Shown: positions 1-6,075, counted from the stretch's first letter. The stretch: DNA of 6,782 nt from an uncultured Eubacteriales bacterium (GCA_900318545.1 ONLC01000120.1:1-6782); one strand, 5' to 3'. Translations and numbers: made by a program. The notes: generated by a model from the sequence alone, not told the origin.

Positions 1-1127
1 TTTCCCTGAATAGTATCAGCAACAGGCACAAGCGGATTTCCCGCACCTGTAACTCTCATAGCCTGATAAACGTATGAACGTCCCGAAAGCGGGTCTCTGA
101 TAGCACCTCCGAGACAGGTAGCAGCACCGCCGAAGGGCTCGATCTCAGTCGGGTGGTTGTGAGTTTCATTCTTGAACATCAGCAGCCAGTCCTCGGGCTT
201 GCCGTCAACGTCTACAGTTATCTTTACCGAGCAGGCATTTATCTCCTCGCTCTCGTCAAGGTCTTTGAGAAGTCCTGCCTTTTTAAGCTGCTTAGCACCT
301 ATGCAGGCAAGGTCCATAAGAGTAATGGGCTTGTCTGTTCTGCCTGCGTACAGGTCTTTTCTTGTATTTACATAGTCCTTGAATGTGTCTGCGATATAGT
401 CAGCCTTGATGTCCACATTGTCAACAATAGTCAGGAACGTTGTATGACGGCAGTGGTCTGACCAGTATGTATCTATCATTCTGATCTCAGTGATAGTGGG
501 GTTGCGCTTTTCCTGATCTCTGAAATAGTCACGGCAGAACCTTATATCATCAAGGTCCATTGCAAGACCGAGCTCAGAGAGCATAGCTTTCAGGTCATCC
601 TCTGTAGAGTAGATAAAGCCGTCAATAGTATCTACCTCAGTCGGTATATCGTACTTGATATCGAGAGTATCGAACTCAACAAGAGCAGCCTCTCTCGACT
701 CAACAGGGTTAATAATATATGATTTAAGCTTAGCTATCTCCTCCTCGGAGAGCTTTCCCGACACTATATAAACCGTAGCCGACTTTACAACAGGCCTTTT
801 TCCTCCTGTCAGCAGAGAAATACACTGAGCACAGGAATCAGCCCTCTGGTCAAACTGGCCGGGCAGATACTCAACAGCGAACATAGTCTCACCTTCAATT
901 ATCTGAGGGAGCTTGTCATAGGTGACATCTACAGCAGGCTCTGAGAATACCACAGGCACAGCAAGGTCAAAGTCGCTCTTCGGCAGACCCTCAGCGTCAT
1001 AGCGGTTTATAACTCTGATATCCTTTACCGCATCGAGCCCCAGTGCAGACTTTATATCCTTAACAAGGCTCTTTGAAGCCACAGCAAACTCAGGCTTCTT
1101 CTCAACATAAATACGAAAAACAGACAT
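1..1127 (-). CDS. purL: Phosphoribosylformylglycinamidine synthase, N-terminal part (runs off window)
   Basis: This cytoplasmic purine-synthesis enzyme converts FGAR, ATP and glutamine to FGAM. I translated it by hand from the ATG at 1127 back to the window edge: 375 intact codons beginning MSVFRIYVEKK. Two family signatures are visible, the TYWSDHCRHTTF block (residues about 220-231) and NETHNHPTEIEPFGG (about 320-334), which lies in the ATP/FGAR-binding synthetase core. The long N-terminal region before them fits the large single-chain type (about 1,240 residues), where the glutaminase domain is at the far C-terminus. About two thirds of the gene would therefore lie outside the window. The start is supported by AAGGAG at 1136-1141, 8 bases upstream. 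The gene is divergent from the flavoprotein operon and has its own consensus promoter. No frameshift or stop was seen in the visible part. Confidence 0.96.
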   Translation of the reverse strand, partial: MSVFRIYVEKKPEFAVASKSLVKDIKSALGLDAVKDIRVINRYDAEGLPKSDFDLAVPVVFSEPAVDVTYDKLPQIIEGETMFAVEYLPGQFDQRADSCAQCISLLTGGKRPVVKSATVYIVSGKLSEEEIAKLKSYIINPVESREAALVEFDTLDIKYDIPTEVDTIDGFIYSTEDDLKAMLSELGLAMDLDDIRFCRDYFRDQEKRNPTITEIRMIDTYWSDHCRHTTFLTIVDNVDIKADYIADTFKDYVNTRKDLYAGRTDKPITLMDLACIGAKQLKKAGLLKDLDESEEINACSVKITVDVDGKPEDWLLMFKNETHNHPTEIEPFGGAATCLGGAIRDPLSGRSYVYQAMRVTGAGNPLVPVADTIQG

Positions 1128-1144
1128 ATCAACAACTCCTTAGT

Positions 1145-1171
1145 TCTTATAAGAGCATACGGCAAAGCCGT
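1145..1171 (-). promoter_or_regulatory. Small inverted repeats in the purL leader
   Basis: The short purL leader has a perfect 5-bp hairpin with a 3-base loop (ACGGC-AAA-GCCGT on the plus strand, 1159-1171) and a 10-bp palindrome TCTTATAAGA (1145-1154) just upstream of the ribosome binding site. There is no T-run after either, so they are not terminators. A role in translation or RNA stability is possible but not shown. Confidence 0.4.
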
Positions 1172-1186
1172 TGTCTATTACAGATT

Positions 1187-1216
1187 ATTATAGCACATCT
1201 TATACTATATTGTCAA
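1187..1216 (-). promoter_or_regulatory. purL promoter (consensus -35/-10)
   Basis: Read on the minus strand, TTGACA (1216-1211) and TATAAT (1192-1187) are separated by 18 bases, and a TG one base before the -10 makes it an extended -10. The expected transcript start is near 1180, giving a leader of about 53 bases. That is too short for a purine riboswitch, and no PurR-type operator was recognised. Confidence 0.85.
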
Positions 1217-1238
1217 ACGTACTTTGTAAACTTTCTTC

Positions 1239-1267
1239 TTTACATTTTACTTTACGTGTGGTATAAT
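1239..1267 (+). promoter_or_regulatory. Rightward promoter immediately before the repeat array
   Basis: TTTACA (1239-1244) and TATAAT (1262-1267) are 17 bases apart, and TG at 1259-1260 gives an extended -10. The predicted start is near A1274, about 17 bases before the first 30-bp unit. It lies back to back with the purL promoter, with 22 bases between the two -35 boxes. No comparable promoter was found between here and the flavoprotein operon, so I infer that this one drives that operon through the arrays. Confidence 0.75.
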
Positions 1268-1290
1268 GATATCAGACTGGATATTCCAAG

Positions 1291-1620
1291 CAATTGCTTG
1301 ATTTGCTTGACTATTTTAAGCACTTGCTTAATTTGCTTGACTATTTTAAGCACTTGCTTAATTTGCTTGACTAAAATAAGCAATTGCTTGATTTGCTTGA
1401 CTAATTTAAGCACTTGCTTAATTTGCTTGATTAATTTAAGCACTTGCTTAATTTGCTTGACTATTTTAAGCACTTGCTTGATTTGCTTGACTATTTTAAG
1501 CAATTGCTTGATTTGCTTGACTATTTTAAGCAATTGCTTGATTTGCTTGACTGAAATAAGCAATTGCTTGATTTGCTTGACTAAAATAAGCAATTGCTTA
1601 ATTTGCTTAGCAAATTCAAG
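1291..1620. repeat. Tandem array of eleven 30-bp units
   Basis: Eleven head-to-tail units of exactly 30 bp run without spacers. Each contains CAATTGCTT or CACTTGCTT, then ATTTGCTTGA, then a variable A/T stretch ending in AAG. Across unit boundaries this creates the perfect palindrome AAGCAATTGCTT six times (units 1, 4, 8, 9, 10, 11). The variant AAGCACTTGCTT, whose AAGCA/TGCTT arms still match, occurs five times (units 2, 3, 5, 6, 7). Differences are confined to unit positions 3, 10 and about 21-26, except in unit 11, whose end is diverged. The array is much more AT-rich than neighbouring genes. There are open frames through it on both strands because 30 is divisible by three, but none has an ATG inside the array or a ribosome binding site. 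It is best called a minisatellite or regulatory array of unknown function. Confidence 0.95.
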
Positions 1621-1630
1621 CAAATCAAGC
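1594..1630 (+). repeat. Inverted copy and hairpin capping the 30-bp array
   Basis: The last unit folds back on itself. AATTTGC (1600-1606) pairs with GCAAATT (1610-1616) around TTA, and the stem extends past a one-base bulge at C1617 to GCTT (1596-1599) with AAGC (1618-1621). Immediately after, CAAGCAAATCAAGC (1617-1630) is the exact reverse complement of GCTTGATTTGCTTG, present in units 1, 4, 7, 8, 9 and 10. The array therefore ends in an inverted element that could also pair with upstream units. There is no T-run, so it is not a terminator. Confidence 0.75.
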
Positions 1631-1707
1631 TGATACTGATACTGTTACTGAGACTGACACTGATACTGATACTGTTACTGAGACTGAAACTGAAACTGAC
1701 ACTGATA
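1630..1707. repeat. Thirteen hexamer repeats (CTGNNA) with a 30-bp super-period
   Basis: Thirteen uninterrupted 6-bp units are all CTGNNA: CTGATA, CTGATA, CTGTTA, CTGAGA, CTGACA, then the same order again with CTGAAA as the fifth, then CTGAAA, CTGACA and CTGATA. The first two sets of five hexamers (1630-1659 and 1660-1689) match at 29 of 30 positions, so the higher-order period is again 30 bp. The plus-strand RNA would have little self-complementarity here, in contrast to the hairpin-rich array before it. In one frame it reads as acidic-residue/threonine dipeptides, but that frame has no start codon and stops at both ends. Confidence 0.93.
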
Positions 1708-1715
1708 TATAAGGA

Positions 1716-1731
1716 GCTCTGCCTGCAGAGC
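1716..1731 (+). promoter_or_regulatory. Perfect hairpin in the leader tail
   Basis: GCTCTGC (1716-1722) and GCAGAGC (1725-1731) form a perfect inverted repeat, which in RNA is a 6-bp stem with a 4-base loop. No T-run follows directly. A second small hairpin, AGGC-TGAGA-GCCT (1779-1791), lies nearer the operon start. Their role is unknown; both fall in the inferred leader. Confidence 0.45.
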
Positions 1732-1815
1732 AGGTCTGTCTGTCGGTCTATAGAAAAGTTATTCTTTTTTTGATTCCGAGGCTGAGAGCCTTCTTCGGGG
1801 TCGTATTATATACAC

Positions 1816-1821
1816 AGGAGG
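1816..1821 (+). promoter_or_regulatory. Ribosome binding site fixing the GlpA-like start
   Basis: A perfect AGGAGG lies 8 bases before the ATG at 1830. It decides against the upstream in-frame TTG at 1770, which would add 20 residues (MIPRLRAFFG...) before a textbook FAD-binding N-terminus and has no ribosome binding site. Confidence 0.92.
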
Positions 1822-1829
1822 TCGATAAA

Positions 1830-3248
1830 ATGTTTGATGTACTGATAATCGGAGCAGGAGCCGTAGGCTGTGCGGCTGCCAGAGAGCTCTCAAAGTACAA
1901 GCTCTCGGTCTGTGTGGCCGATAAGGAGAGCGATGTCTGCGAGGGCACTACAAAGGCAAACTCTGCAATAGTCCATGCAGGCTTTGATGCTGAGCCGGGA
2001 ACGCTGAAAGCCAAGCTTAATGTCAGGGGCTCAGAAATGATGGAGGAGCTCTCTCAGAAGCTTGACTTTGCCTACAAAAGGAACGAAGCCTTTGTTCTCT
2101 GCTTTGATGAAGCACAGCAGGACGGTCTTAAAACTCTTCTGGAGCGTGGAGAGAAAAACGGAGTCAAGGGGCTGTCAATAATTTCGGGAGACGAAGCCAG
2201 AAGCTTAGAGCCTGCCCTTACCGATGAGGTCGTATCTGCACTCAGGGCAGAGAGCTCAGCTATAGTCTGTCCGTTTGAGATGACCCTTGCCTTTGCCGAG
2301 AATGCTTATGCAAACGGAGTTGAGTTCAGGCTCTCCGAAGAGGTTAAGTCAATAGAGAAGACCGATGAGGGCTTCAAGGTCACAACCTCAAAGGGGGAGA
2401 TCGAGGCAAAGCTCATCATCAATGCCGCAGGCGTTTATGCTGACAGGATACACTCTATGGTAAGCAGGAGCCCCATGAAGCTTATCCCAAGACGCGGCGA
2501 ATATATGCTTATGGACAAGGCCGCAGGCGGTTTGGTTTCAAGAACGATCTTCCAGCTGCCTACAAAAATGGGCAAGGGCATACTTGTGACCCCGACTGTT
2601 CACGGCAACCTTCTTGCAGGCCCTACAGCCGAGAACATTGATGACAAGGAAAACACCTCAACCACAAAACAGGGGCTCAGTGAGGTCAGGGCAAAGGGCT
2701 CGCTTTCGGTTAAGAATGTTCCGTTCAATAAGGTGATAACCAGCTTCACAGGCCTCAGGGCAGTTGGTGAAAGCGGCGACTTCATAATTGAAGAGACCGA
2801 GGTCGAAGGCTTTATAGATGCAGCAGGCATTGAGTCCCCCGGGCTCACCTCAGCACCTGCGATAGGTGAGTACCTCGCAGAGCTTGTCGGAAAGAGACTT
2901 ACGCTTGAGAAAAAGGATAGCTTCATTGATACAAGAAAGGGCGTTGTTCATTTTGCGGCTCTCTCAGATGAAGAGAAGAGCGCTCTCATAGAAAAAGACC
3001 CCGCCTACGGCAGGATAGTATGCCGCTGTGAGACCGTCACCGAGGGCGAGATCAGAGATGCTATAAACAGACCTCTCGGAGCGACCACCCTTGACGGAGT
3101 AAAGCGCCGTACAAGAGCAGGCATGGGCAGGTGTCAGGCCGGCTTCTGCTCACCGACCACTATGGCACTCATAGCTGAAAAGCTCGGAATTAAGATAGAA
3201 GATGTCCGCAAAAACGGTGTTTATGAAAGCGAGGTGAGCCCGAAATGA
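1830..3248 (+). CDS. glpA: GlpA-like FAD-dependent glycerol-3-phosphate dehydrogenase with C-terminal [2Fe-2S] domain
   Basis: This is a 472-residue flavoprotein, probably oxidising glycerol-3-phosphate to dihydroxyacetone phosphate in the cytoplasm or at the inner membrane face. The N-terminus carries the FAD-binding GAGAVG (residues 8-13), followed by a DAO-type oxidoreductase domain to about residue 360 that includes INAAGVYADRI. The C-terminus holds a BFD-like [2Fe-2S] domain with C398, C400, C435 and C440 (CxC...CxxxxC) around DGVKRRTRAGMGRCQ, the arrangement of anaerobic GlpA. No membrane segment is apparent. It overlaps the next gene by ATGA (3245-3248), which implies translational coupling. 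The family also includes L-2-hydroxyglutarate dehydrogenase-like and other amine or hydroxy-acid oxidoreductases, so the substrate is inferred from family and operon context. It is shorter than E. coli GlpA but normal for the clostridial form. No glpK or glpF is in view. Confidence 0.88.
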   Translation: MFDVLIIGAGAVGCAAARELSKYKLSVCVADKESDVCEGTTKANSAIVHAGFDAEPGTLKAKLNVRGSEMMEELSQKLDFAYKRNEAFVLCFDEAQQDGLKTLLERGEKNGVKGLSIISGDEARSLEPALTDEVVSALRAESSAIVCPFEMTLAFAENAYANGVEFRLSEEVKSIEKTDEGFKVTTSKGEIEAKLIINAAGVYADRIHSMVSRSPMKLIPRRGEYMLMDKAAGGLVSRTIFQLPTKMGKGILVTPTVHGNLLAGPTAENIDDKENTSTTKQGLSEVRAKGSLSVKNVPFNKVITSFTGLRAVGESGDFIIEETEVEGFIDAAGIESPGLTSAPAIGEYLAELVGKRLTLEKKDSFIDTRKGVVHFAALSDEEKSALIEKDPAYGRIVCRCETVTEGEIRDAINRPLGATTLDGVKRRTRAGMGRCQAGFCSPTTMALIAEKLGIKIEDVRKNGVYESEVSPK

Positions 3249-4522
3249 AAACTGAGTACGATATCCTCATAATCGGCGGAGGTCCTGCCGGAATGGCAGC
3301 CGCAATAGGTGCTAAAAAGGCAGGCACAGATGATATTCTTATCCTTGAGCGTGACAGCGTTCTCGGAGGCATACTCAACCAGTGTATCCATAACGGCTTC
3401 GGGCTTCACACCTTCAAGGAGGAGCTTACAGGTCCCGAGTACGCAGAGCGTTATGCCGAGCAGGTAAAGGAGCTTGACATTCCCTATGAGCTTAACACTA
3501 TGGTGCTTGATATACAGGCACTTAAAGACGGCAGAAAGGCAGTAAGCCTTATAAGCTCAAAGAGGGGAGCAGCTACTATTTACGCAAAGGCAGTTATCCT
3601 TGCGATGGGCTGCCGTGAAAGGCCGAGAGGTGCTCTTAATATACCCGGCTTCCGTCCAAAGGGAGTGTACACCGCAGGCACAGCACAGAAGCTTGTGAAC
3701 TTAGAGGGTGCCCATGTCGGCAGAGAGGTTGTAATTCTCGGCTCGGGCGACATAGGGCTCATCATGGCAAGACGAATGACCTTAGAGGGTGCTCACGTTG
3801 CGGCGGTTGCTGAGCTTATGCCATATTCAAGCGGCCTTAAAAGGAACATAGTGCAGTGCCTTGATGACTACGGCATACCGCTTCTTTTAAGCCATACTGT
3901 AGTTGACATCAAGGGCAAGGAAGAGCTTGAGGGTGTATATATCGCACAGGTAGATGAGAAAAATCAGCCGATCGAGGGCACTGAGGAGTATTACCCTTGT
4001 GATACGCTTCTTCTTTCCTGCGGCCTTATCCCCGAAAACGAGATTACCTCGGGAGCAGGCATTGAGATAGACCTGAGAACCAACGGAGCTTATGTAAACG
4101 AAAAGCTTGAAACCAGTATCGAGGGTGTGTTCTCCTGCGGAAATGTACTGCACGTTCATGATCTTGTTGACTTTGTCTCAGAGGAAAGTGCAAGGGCAGG
4201 CGAGAATGCATCACACTATGTTCGTGAGGGCAGACACACAGGCGGCAGGGAGCTTAGCCTTACAGTCGGAAACGGTGTCCGCTATACAGTTCCCTCGAAG
4301 ATAAACACTGATGACCTTTCAGACCTTACACATATACGCTTCCGTGTGACAGGTGTTTACAAGAATGTAAGCATAGTAATAAAGTCGGGCGAGACTGAGG
4401 TATTAAGAAGAAAGTCCCGTATTCTTGTTCCGAGTGAGATGCTTGATATTATCCTGAAAAAGGACAGGCTTGAAGCTCTCACCGAGGACATAAACGTATA
4501 CATCGAGGAGGTGCAGTCATGA
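3245..4522 (+). CDS. GlpB-like FAD/NAD-dependent oxidoreductase subunit
   Basis: This 425-residue pyridine nucleotide-disulphide-type flavoprotein is the likely partner subunit of the GlpA-like dehydrogenase. It has an N-terminal FAD dinucleotide fold with GGGPAG (residues 11-16), the family motif GGILNQCIHNGFG (41-53, C47), and a second dinucleotide fold with GSGDIG (166-171) for a second nucleotide, probably NAD(P). A late FAD-contact segment reads TSIEGVFSCGNVLHVHDLVD, and a C-terminal tail of about 90 residues is predicted to be mostly beta. The CxxC redox disulphide of thioredoxin reductases is absent at the usual place, so it probably relays electrons between flavin, Fe-S centres and a nucleotide rather than reducing a disulphide. 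The start overlaps the previous stop (ATGA), with an AGGTGA site at 3232-3237. It resembles sarcosine oxidase alpha and HcnB-type proteins, so the GlpB role depends on its neighbours. Confidence 0.85.
   Translation: MKTEYDILIIGGGPAGMAAAIGAKKAGTDDILILERDSVLGGILNQCIHNGFGLHTFKEELTGPEYAERYAEQVKELDIPYELNTMVLDIQALKDGRKAVSLISSKRGAATIYAKAVILAMGCRERPRGALNIPGFRPKGVYTAGTAQKLVNLEGAHVGREVVILGSGDIGLIMARRMTLEGAHVAAVAELMPYSSGLKRNIVQCLDDYGIPLLLSHTVVDIKGKEELEGVYIAQVDEKNQPIEGTEEYYPCDTLLLSCGLIPENEITSGAGIEIDLRTNGAYVNEKLETSIEGVFSCGNVLHVHDLVDFVSEESARAGENASHYVREGRHTGGRELSLTVGNGVRYTVPSKINTDDLSDLTHIRFRVTGVYKNVSIVIKSGETEVLRRKSRILVPSEMLDIILKKDRLEALTEDINVYIEEVQS
4506..4511 (+). promoter_or_regulatory. Ribosome binding site of the DUF1667 gene
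   Basis: AGGAGG lies within the end of the GlpB-like gene, 7 bases before the ATG at 4519. It fixes the start in the ATGA overlap and suggests strong initiation in addition to coupling. Confidence 0.85.
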
Positions 4523-4866
4523 CTAAGGAGCTTATTTGTATAAACTGTCCTATGGGCTGTATGCTCACAGCAGAGGTCGAAAACGGCGAGGTTATATCCG
4601 TAACAGGCAACACCTGCCCGAGAGGTGAGACCTACGCCAAGACCGAGCTTACTGCACCCGTCAGGGTAGTGACCACAACAGCCCTTGCCGATAACGGCAG
4701 GCCGATACCGGTCAAAACAAAAGACCCTGTCCCGAAGGACAAGATCTTTGAGGTGGTTGAAGCTATCAAGTCTCTGACCGTGCCGCTGCCCGTAAAAATG
4801 GGAGATACCCTCCTTGAAAACGCCGCAGGAACAGGCGTATCTGTCATCGCCTGCAGAAGCTTATAA
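4519..4866 (+). CDS. DUF1667 family protein, small Fe-S-type partner of the GlpA/GlpB-like pair
   Basis: This 115-residue protein is recognisable as DUF1667, which commonly follows GlpA/GlpB-like genes in Clostridia. The N-terminus has C7-x2-C10-x3-C14, then C33 in GNTCPRG. This spacing resembles the [4Fe-4S]-binding head of molybdopterin oxidoreductases, so an iron-sulphur cluster is plausible but not demonstrated. The middle (TAPVRVVTTTALADNG and KDPVPKDKI) is typical of the family, and a lone C112 is near the end. There is no membrane segment or signal peptide. It overlaps the previous gene by ATGA (4519-4522) and ends the operon just before a strong terminator. The inferred role is an electron-transfer or assembly subunit standing where E. 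coli has the much larger GlpC; its electron acceptor is unknown. Confidence 0.88.
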   Translation: MTKELICINCPMGCMLTAEVENGEVISVTGNTCPRGETYAKTELTAPVRVVTTTALADNGRPIPVKTKDPVPKDKIFEVVEAIKSLTVPLPVKMGDTLLENAAGTGVSVIACRSL

Positions 4867-4872
4867 CAAGAA

Positions 4873-4910
4873 GAGCCGAACGGTATATTATATCCGTTCG
4901 GCTCATTTTT
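4873..4910. terminator. Strong intrinsic terminator between convergent genes
   Basis: GAGCCGAACGG (4873-4883) and CCGTTCGGCTC (4894-4904) form a perfect 11-bp stem around a 10-base A/T loop, followed on the plus strand by ATTTTT. It begins 6 bases after the operon's last stop codon. Read leftward from fucO, the same stem is followed by TTCTTGTT, which is weaker but U-rich, so it probably works in both directions. Confidence 0.93.
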
Positions 4911-4926
4911 ATCACTGCGATAATTA

Positions 4927-6075
4927 TCAGAATGCTTTCTTGTAAATTTCGAGGATAGACTCAACTGTGCAGGGTCTTGGGTTTCCGCCTGTGCAGACAT
5001 CAGCAAATGCCGACTCCGAAAGTGCCTGCAGATCCTCTTCCTTAACACCTATCTCGTGAAGCTTCTCGGGGATTCCAACGTCCTTGGAGAGCTGCTTTAC
5101 AGCGTCAACAGCGGCCTTTCTGTAAGCGTCCTCGTCCATGCCTGCTGTGTCAACACCCATAGCCTCGGCGATATACTTGAACTTGTCTCCTGTGTATGGA
5201 GCATTGTACTCCATTACATAAGGCAGCAATACAGCGTTTGCAATTCCGTGAGGTGTATCATAGAAAGCTCCCAGAGGGTGAGCCATTCCGTGAACAACAC
5301 CCAGACCAACATTTGAGAAGCCCATTCCTGCCACATACTGACCGAGAGCCATTCCCTCACGGCCTTCGGGGTCATTCTCGACAGCCTTTCTGAGGCTTCT
5401 TCCGATGATCTCTATAGCTTTCAGGTGCATCATATCGGTAAGCTCCCACGCAGCCAGTGTGGTGTAGCCCTCGATAGCATGTGTAAGAGCGTCCATACCT
5501 GTAGAAGCTGTCAGCCCCTTGGGCATTGAGGACATCATATCGCTGTCAACAACTGCAACTATCGGAATGTCATGAGGGTCAACGCATACAAACTTTCTCT
5601 TCTTTTCTTCATCTGTGATAACATAGTTGATAGTTACCTCAGCAGCAGTGCCTGCTGTAGTGGGCACTGCAATGATAGGAACGCAGGGCTTTTTAGTGTC
5701 AGCTACGCCTTCAAGGGAAACAACATCTGCAAATTCGGGGTTATTGGTGATGATGCCGATAGCCTTTGCGGTGTCCATAGCAGAGCCGCCGCCCACAGCA
5801 ACGATAGAGTCAGCACCTGCCTTAGCAAATACCTCTACACCGTCCTTAACGCAGGCAACTGTCGGGTTAGCCTTAACGTTTGAGAATACCTCAAAGGGTA
5901 TGCCTGCCTCTGTGAGAAGCTTTGTTACCTTGTCAGTAACACCGAACTTTATCAGATCGGGGTCAGTAACAACGAGGATTTTCTTAAATGCTCTTTTCTG
6001 AGCCTCGGTAACGACCTCAGAGATCGCACCTGCGCCAAAATATGAGGTTTCATTGAGTATCATTCTGTTTGCCAT
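4927..6075 (-). CDS. fucO: Lactaldehyde reductase / iron-containing alcohol dehydrogenase (FucO)
   Basis: This 382-residue group III iron alcohol dehydrogenase reduces L-lactaldehyde to 1,2-propanediol with NADH in fucose and rhamnose fermentation. It starts MANRMILNET, as E. coli FucO does from memory, and long blocks match that enzyme, including PTTAGTAAEVTINYVITDEE (138-157), RKFVCVDPHDIP (160-171) and GQYVAGMGFSNVGLG (245-259). The NAD site is GGGS (95-98). The metal ligands are all present: D195, H199, H262 and H276, each one below the E. coli numbering. Length is full, and the C-terminal CTGGNPR is conserved. The start is supported by AAAGGCGG at 6086-6093, 10 bases upstream, and by a consensus promoter. 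It is convergent with the flavoprotein operon and stands alone here, with no other fuc or rha genes in view. The true substrate could be another aldehyde, such as methylglyoxal-derived lactaldehyde or glycolaldehyde. Confidence 0.93.
   Translation of the reverse strand: MANRMILNETSYFGAGAISEVVTEAQKRAFKKILVVTDPDLIKFGVTDKVTKLLTEAGIPFEVFSNVKANPTVACVKDGVEVFAKAGADSIVAVGGGSAMDTAKAIGIITNNPEFADVVSLEGVADTKKPCVPIIAVPTTAGTAAEVTINYVITDEEKKRKFVCVDPHDIPIVAVVDSDMMSSMPKGLTASTGMDALTHAIEGYTTLAAWELTDMMHLKAIEIIGRSLRKAVENDPEGREGMALGQYVAGMGFSNVGLGVVHGMAHPLGAFYDTPHGIANAVLLPYVMEYNAPYTGDKFKYIAEAMGVDTAGMDEDAYRKAAVDAVKQLSKDVGIPEKLHEIGVKEEDLQALSESAFADVCTGGNPRPCTVESILEIYKKAF

Larger units (their letters stand above)
1274..1829 (+). 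promoter_or_regulatory. Inferred long repeat-bearing 5' leader of the flavoprotein operon
   Basis: From the predicted start near 1274 to the operon's first start codon is about 556 bases. This interval holds the 30-bp array, a hairpin at its end, the hexamer array and a 122-base tail with small hairpins. It has no ATG on the plus strand, and its minus strand also lacks ATG. No convincing intrinsic terminator interrupts it: the T7 run at 1765-1771 follows only a weak A/T stem. The leader could be the operon's untranslated region or a separate repeat RNA ending by an unseen mechanism. No known riboswitch family was recognised. Confidence 0.45.

Noticed and set aside
1291..1620. CRISPR array
   Set aside because: Units are contiguous 30-bp copies with no unique spacers, and no cas gene is present.
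1073..1633. 186-codon plus-strand ORF across the array
   Set aside because: It starts inside purL antisense, has no ribosome binding site, and owes its length to the stop-free 30-bp period.
1753..1771. Intrinsic terminator with T7 run before the operon
   Set aside because: The only preceding stem is a weak A/T pairing (AAAAG with CTTTT), too unstable to call a terminator.
1772..1805. TPP riboswitch suggested by GGCTGAGAG
   Set aside because: Only that short string matches; the second conserved arm and pyrophosphate-sensing segment are missing, and CTGAGA also occurs by chance in the hexamer array.
1770..1829. Upstream TTG start for the GlpA-like gene
   Set aside because: The extra 20 residues do not fit the FAD-binding N-terminus, and the AGGAGG site points to the ATG at 1830.
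5572..6001. Plus-strand ORFs opposite fucO
   Set aside because: They are shadows of a clearly conserved gene and lack ribosome binding sites.
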